A program made the position numbers and the translations under genes. 64,000 bases of DNA, from assembly GCA_956465555.1 (NCBI GenBank), contig OY101127.1, forward strand, positions 496,001 to 560,000, given 5' to 3'. The notes beneath the pieces were generated by a model, which worked only from the letters and a program-made list of their open reading frames with translations, made no database searches and had not been told where the DNA came from. Below, one piece after another: positions 60,367 to 64,000 of this stretch. The DNA comes from Nitzschia sp. pyKryTriq1 (taxonomy: Eukaryota; Bacillariophyta; Bacillariophyceae; Bacillariales; Bacillariaceae). The stretch's first letter is position 1. The number at the start of each line of letters is the position of its first letter.

Positions 60367-61614
60367 TTACCCTCTCGTCTGTGTCCACACCTGAACTGTT
60401 TTCCCACGAAGTTCGTCGTTCGTCAGAGCTTCCACAGCCGCTCGGGCAGCATCTCTGCGATTGATTCTCCGGCTACCTCGCTTGCTGGTTTCTTCGAATG
60501 CAGTCGATCCCTTGTCTTCGAATATAATTTCCAAGTCCTCAGGGACGAAATTGTCGTCGTATCTTCCCATTTGAAGAACAGTATAAGATAGACTAGGGAA
60601 TTCTTTTTTCATAACATCTTCCCCTTCTCGTTTCAGCCCATTGAAGGTTCCAAAAGGTGTTTCAAAGTCCTCAAAAGCGTCTGGTGCAGTGGAGACTAAC
60701 ACCACATTCAAGGGATGAGGGACGTCACTGCTTGATTGAGTTCCTAGCTGGTATCTTGCTTCTTGTTTCTGCGTCTTCAATCCACCCAAGAGATTGCGCA
60801 ATCCCTCGATTTCTACTCTACCTTTGCTAGGCGCCGCAACGGCTCGGAAGAGAAATGCAATATTCAACCCCGAGACTGCTCGAGGCTGATTTCCATTGAA
60901 ATCAGTGGCACACCAAATGACCGAGTCCACGCCTTCGCAGATTGTAGTGCACTGGACTGGGTCTAAAAGCTCGCATTCTACCAGCCTCAAATTTTGCAGA
61001 TTGTAATCTTTCATGTAGTCGGCATATTCAAAGGTTGCTGTTCGATCTTCGGCGCTCCACGCGGCTCCAATTCTTCCAATTCCATCCTCTGCCCCCACCT
61101 CGTAGCTGAGACGCCCATACCCTCTGGAGGTAGGACTGTCTTCTCCTACATAATGGACGCCAGCCACAACTTCAGTCTGAGGATTGTTCCGCAATAAATT
61201 GCGACATACCATAGAACCCAGCCGCCCATTTGCTCCAACAACCAACACACGTTTTTTCTTCAAAGACATGGGTTCCTCTGCTTGTGCTTTTGCAGTCTCT
61301 GGAGGTGGAGAAGTCTCATAGTTACGAGGCCGCTCTCCTAAATTGGCTTCCATTTCTCGGATCTGTTCGCGCAGTTTTTCGGCTTGTCGGCGGAGCCGCT
61401 CGGCTTCTGTGTCGCCATTCTCGCTGTTTTCTTCCGCCAGGGACAGATGAGAAGATCTCGGTTGTTGAAATGCTTTTGTTGGCGCGTTAACTTTCCTTAC
61501 AGAACTGCTCGTAGGACGCTGGGAATTGGTAGCACCAAATGCGGCGATATGCTGACAACCAAGGAGGGCAAGAAAGCTTGCAGCAAAGTTCAGAGTGTTG
61601 GAAGGAAGCCTCAT
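60367..61614 (-). CDS. Plastid NAD(P)-binding Rossmann protein, atypical SDR
   Basis: This encodes 415 residues from the ATG at 61614 (the frame is open upstream without ATG). The signal peptide ends HIAAFGATN, a good plastid signature. A short coiled coil around residues 68-92 (EAERLRRQAEKLREQI) precedes the Rossmann domain, KKRVLVVGANGRLGSMVCRN, with the G-x2-G-x2-G loop of atypical SDRs. Plastid relatives such as HCF173, HCF244 and Tic62 share this type of domain, but I cannot place it within them. A substrate-binding Y-x3-K is not evident, so a scaffold or assembly role is as likely as catalysis. Divergent from Lhcx. Confidence 0.82.
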   Translation of the reverse strand: MRLPSNTLNFAASFLALLGCQHIAAFGATNSQRPTSSSVRKVNAPTKAFQQPRSSHLSLAEENSENGDTEAERLRRQAEKLREQIREMEANLGERPRNYETSPPPETAKAQAEEPMSLKKKRVLVVGANGRLGSMVCRNLLRNNPQTEVVAGVHYVGEDSPTSRGYGRLSYEVGAEDGIGRIGAAWSAEDRTATFEYADYMKDYNLQNLRLVECELLDPVQCTTICEGVDSVIWCATDFNGNQPRAVSGLNIAFLFRAVAAPSKGRVEIEGLRNLLGGLKTQKQEARYQLGTQSSSDVPHPLNVVLVSTAPDAFEDFETPFGTFNGLKREGEDVMKKEFPSLSYTVLQMGRYDDNFVPEDLEIIFEDKGSTAFEETSKRGSRRINRRDAARAAVEALTNDELRGKTVQVWTQTRG

Positions 61615-62465
61615 CTTTGGTCGGTGCAAAAATCGCCCGGAAAGGTTCTTACTTTTCGTTGTACTTGGTTTTGTACTGTACCGGGATGGTGACGATAATA
61701 CCGCCAGCCCTTGGACCAAGACTACTCTACGTCGTCGACAGTGGTCGGTAATCAGGTGAGTGGTGGTGTGTTGTTCATTGTCGTGGCATCTCGTACTTTT
61801 TGTTGTTGTTTGTCGTCATCATCACGCATGATAGATGATGATGATGACAAGTCAGTCTCGCCGCAACATTGATCGGGGGCATACCGGTATGTACCACTTG
61901 TGCGTACTGTACGTACCGAGGCGCCGCGCACGCGCGCTCGCCCCTCACCTCTGGCTCGCACACGTCAGACGAGCCCACACAGCAAACGGGAAACAAAATA
62001 ATGAATAATGATGATGATGTCAGCATTTTTCGTCAGCCTACAGTACCTGTACACGGTACTGGTATCGGTACGGTACTCGTACCGGTACCCGACGTACAAG
62101 TAGTAAAAAGCTACGAATTCGGCCATTTCCGTAGGTGTTCTACTCACTTCTACACAACATATACACGACTGGGCTCCAGAACCCGTTCGGTCAGGAAAAA
62201 AGCGAAGAGCGACGACGACAACTCCTCGCTGATGAGACGCGACGAAGTACGTGGCCATCGGTTACTGTACGTGCATGAGTACTACTGTCCGGTACAGCAT
62301 GGCCGCTGAGATGGGCGCGAATTCGTCAGCATCTTTCATCTCTTGATGGGAACGGGCAGGTAGACTGCTTCTTTTCCTTCGCAGCGGAAAGTGTTTTCCG
62401 AAAGTCTCATAAAATCGAAAAGATCAGAGAAGTGAAGCTCGATCACATCACACCGCAGTACCAAA
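61615..62465. promoter_or_regulatory. Divergent promoter region of Lhcx with GTAC-dense patch
   Basis: No gene is supported. Eight GTAC tetramers fall within 62041-62101, in words such as CGGTACGGTACTCG and ACCGGTACC, about 370-425 bp upstream of the Lhcx start. An ATGATG run lies at 61826-61847. Light or stress control of Lhcx genes is known in diatoms; linking it to these words is speculation. Confidence 0.35.
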
Positions 62466-63101
62466 ATGAAGTTCGCTACCTCTGTCCTCGCCATAGCAGG
62501 ATCGGCCGCCGCCTTTGCTCCTGTCAGCAACAACAACAACAAGGACACCTCCCTCAAGTCTTTCACCGTCGACGATATCCCCGGATCCCTCGCCCCTGTC
62601 GGTCTTTTCGACCCATTGGGCTTTGCTGAGAAGGCCGACGAAGCCACCCTCAAGCGATACCGTGAGGCTGAATTGACCCACGGACGCGTTGCCATGCTTG
62701 CCTCTGTCGGTTTCCTCGTCGGCGAGAAGGTCGAGGGATCCTCGTTCCTTTTTGACGCTCAGGTGTCTGGCCCTGCCATCACGCATCTCGAGCAAGTCCC
62801 TGCCATCTTCTGGATTCTTTTGACCATCGCTATCGGTGCCGCCGAGGAAAAGCGTGCTTCCATCGGATGGGTTGAGCCTCAAAATGTCCCCGTCGGCAAA
62901 GCCGGTCTTCTTCGTACCTCGTACGTCCCGGGAGACCTTGGCTTTGATCCTCTTGGCTTGAAGCCTGAAGACCCCGAAGAATTCTTCGCCATGCAAACGA
63001 AGGAGCTTCAAAACGGACGCCTCGCCATGTTGGCCGCTGCCGGTTTCATGGCACAAGAACTTGTGGACGGAAAGGGAATCCTCGAACACTTCCAAGGATA
63101 A
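62466..63101 (+). CDS. LHCX: Lhcx-type fucoxanthin-chlorophyll a/c protein (photoprotection)
   Basis: This encodes 211 residues in one exon. The signal peptide ends GSAAAFAPV, the textbook diatom plastid motif. Three thylakoid helices are present: helix 1 with R64-Y-R-E67-A-E69-L-T-H72-G-R74, a middle helix (AIFWILLTIAIGA), and helix 3 with K179-E180-L-Q-N183-G-R185-L-A-M. Glu/Arg and Asn/His residues here bind chlorophyll. The sequence between helices (VEGSSFLFDAQVSGPAITHL) and the C-terminus (ELVDGKGILEHFQG) match what I recall of Lhcx1 from Phaeodactylum, the LHCSR/LI818 group, which promotes energy-dependent quenching under excess light. Assignment to Lhcx rather than Lhcf is therefore quite sure; the paralogue number is not. 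Confidence 0.93.
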   Translation: MKFATSVLAIAGSAAAFAPVSNNNNKDTSLKSFTVDDIPGSLAPVGLFDPLGFAEKADEATLKRYREAELTHGRVAMLASVGFLVGEKVEGSSFLFDAQVSGPAITHLEQVPAIFWILLTIAIGAAEEKRASIGWVEPQNVPVGKAGLLRTSYVPGDLGFDPLGLKPEDPEEFFAMQTKELQNGRLAMLAAAGFMAQELVDGKGILEHFQG

Positions 63102-63690
63102 TCTACCTTTTTCGACAATTTTTGCTGATTTGTCGCTTGCAAACAATACATAGAATAAACTCCCATGGGCGACTATTGCCGATAGCAATCATTAAATCTG
63201 ATAATGTCTTTCTTTAGAAAGTACAAGTACTTGCAGTTGGCCTAAAACCAGAAACCAGCATTCGATCATGGGTCACACACGTTGGAAGCTGTGAAAATCT
63301 CTCCATTCCCGGTCTGTCTGGCCATCGTCGGAATGTTTGGATCACCGCGCGGAAGAAGCCGTGAATTTTTTATAAGTGTCGTGTGAGACGAGACAAAAAA
63401 TTATACTGTATGTGTAGAAACGAACCCGCCTCTATTACATACACGACTGCGATGGATGAGTGAGTTCTGGTTCTGTCTCCCTCCTCCCACCGCGCCCGCA
63501 TCCCGCATGCATGCAGCCCCCCGCCCAACGCTCGGGCAACAAATCAAGTATCAAGCAAGCACACAAGAGTAAAGATCGACACCCTCCTCCTCACTCTTGC
63601 TTGACCACGAAATGAACACCACAACTGCAGAGCCCCACCAGTGTCGTCACTTTCCATCATCGAACGTGGTTGCTTCAAGTACACCTAGAA
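63102..63690. other. Intergenic region
   Basis: 589 bp between Lhcx and the last gene. No gene is seen; it includes a C-rich stretch at 63477-63535 and presumably the promoter of the next gene. Confidence 0.4.
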
Positions 63691-64000
63691 ATGTTATCGC
63701 TGTTTCGTCGTGGAAAAACCGCGAACAACGACGCTGATGATTCGAACTCCAACAAACCGAAATCCAAACGGGGGAACGGCAGTGGGAGCGATTTGGCAGC
63801 TGGCGATGACGCTGAAGAAAGAAAGAAGTTTGTCAACGTTCGATACCGACAATGGTTATTAGACCGTATTCATGGAGTGCGACGGCCCCGCTTTGGCAAA
63901 TACGATGGACTCGATCCCTACCCACCATCATGTCTATGCTTACCACCATCCGTAATCCAGTGTTGTCCCTGGCTGTTGGAAGAGAATTGCATATGTACTT
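63691..64000 (+). CDS. Start of an unknown gene, cut by the window edge
   Basis: From ATG at 63691 the frame stays open for 103 codons to the end of the window. The protein begins MLSLFRRGKTANNDADDS, is charged and Ser/Lys-rich to residue 50, and then reads RYRQWLLDRIHGVRRPRFG and a Cys/Pro-rich stretch (YPPSCLCLPPSVIQCCPWLL). No signal peptide. No family is recognised; the Cys-rich part could be lipidated or bind metal. The rest lies outside the window. Confidence 0.6.
   Translation, partial: MLSLFRRGKTANNDADDSNSNKPKSKRGNGSGSDLAAGDDAEERKKFVNVRYRQWLLDRIHGVRRPRFGKYDGLDPYPPSCLCLPPSVIQCCPWLLEENCICT

Noticed and set aside
62448-63188. 246-codon open frame antisense to Lhcx
   Set aside because: It is the mirror of a highly codon-biased gene; no known domain, and Lhcx is certain on the other strand.

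Overview
This is nuclear DNA of a diatom, probably a raphid pennate; the species cannot be fixed from the sequence alone. An Lhcx-type fucoxanthin-chlorophyll protein lies at 62466-63101. About ten genes begin with a signal peptide ending in the secondary-plastid cleavage signature A-F or A-W (for example AAAFAP, AHAFVP, TQAFVG). Introns are few, 80-167 bp long, and GT-AG. Gene order alternates almost perfectly between convergent and divergent pairs, with 3' ends as close as 53 bp.

Left third (1-22300): two unknown plastid-type proteins; a membrane-anchored NXPE/PC-esterase-like SGNH hydrolase; a small ankyrin protein; a plastid CPBP intramembrane protease fused to EF-hands; a secreted 2-oxoglutarate/Fe(II) oxygenase; an atypical SDR carrying what looks like a Tat lumenal signal; Tim23; a single-pass membrane protein of unknown role; a TrhO/TSTD2-type rhodanese; a methyltransferase with two CCHC knuckles; and a sulfatase. 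A long hairpin (7033-7150), a broken copia relic and a four-unit array of dyad repeats with an exact 36-bp period (11681-11810) lie between them.

Middle (22300-43400): transposon debris (hAT-like and copia pieces, tandem GGTTCGAT repeats bounded by 43-bp direct repeats, triplet microsatellites and a dispersed repeat pair) surrounds a thioredoxin-fold protein, COQ2, an MDR oxidoreductase, a wax ester synthase/DGAT-type acyltransferase, a 1,930-residue TPR nucleoporin with a C-terminal FG segment, and plastid ClpS.

Right third (43400-64000): a small two-helix membrane protein, a large disordered Ser-rich protein, plastid class II aldolase, a sulfotransferase, a poly-Q HMG-box protein, a DXD glycosyltransferase with its motif split by an intron, a PSI-domain inositol/sugar symporter, a plastid NAD(P)-binding protein, Lhcx, and the start of a gene leaving the window.

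Several products act in shared compartments. Lhcx, aldolase, ClpS, the CPBP protease and the two Rossmann proteins are predicted for the plastid. The sulfotransferase, glycosyltransferase and NXPE-like hydrolase fit the secretory pathway and cell-surface glycans. COQ2 and Tim23 are mitochondrial. No operon-like or dedicated defence system is evident. The most unusual signals are non-coding: the 36-bp dyad array, the long hairpin, the GGTTCGAT array and GTAC-dense patches upstream of genes.
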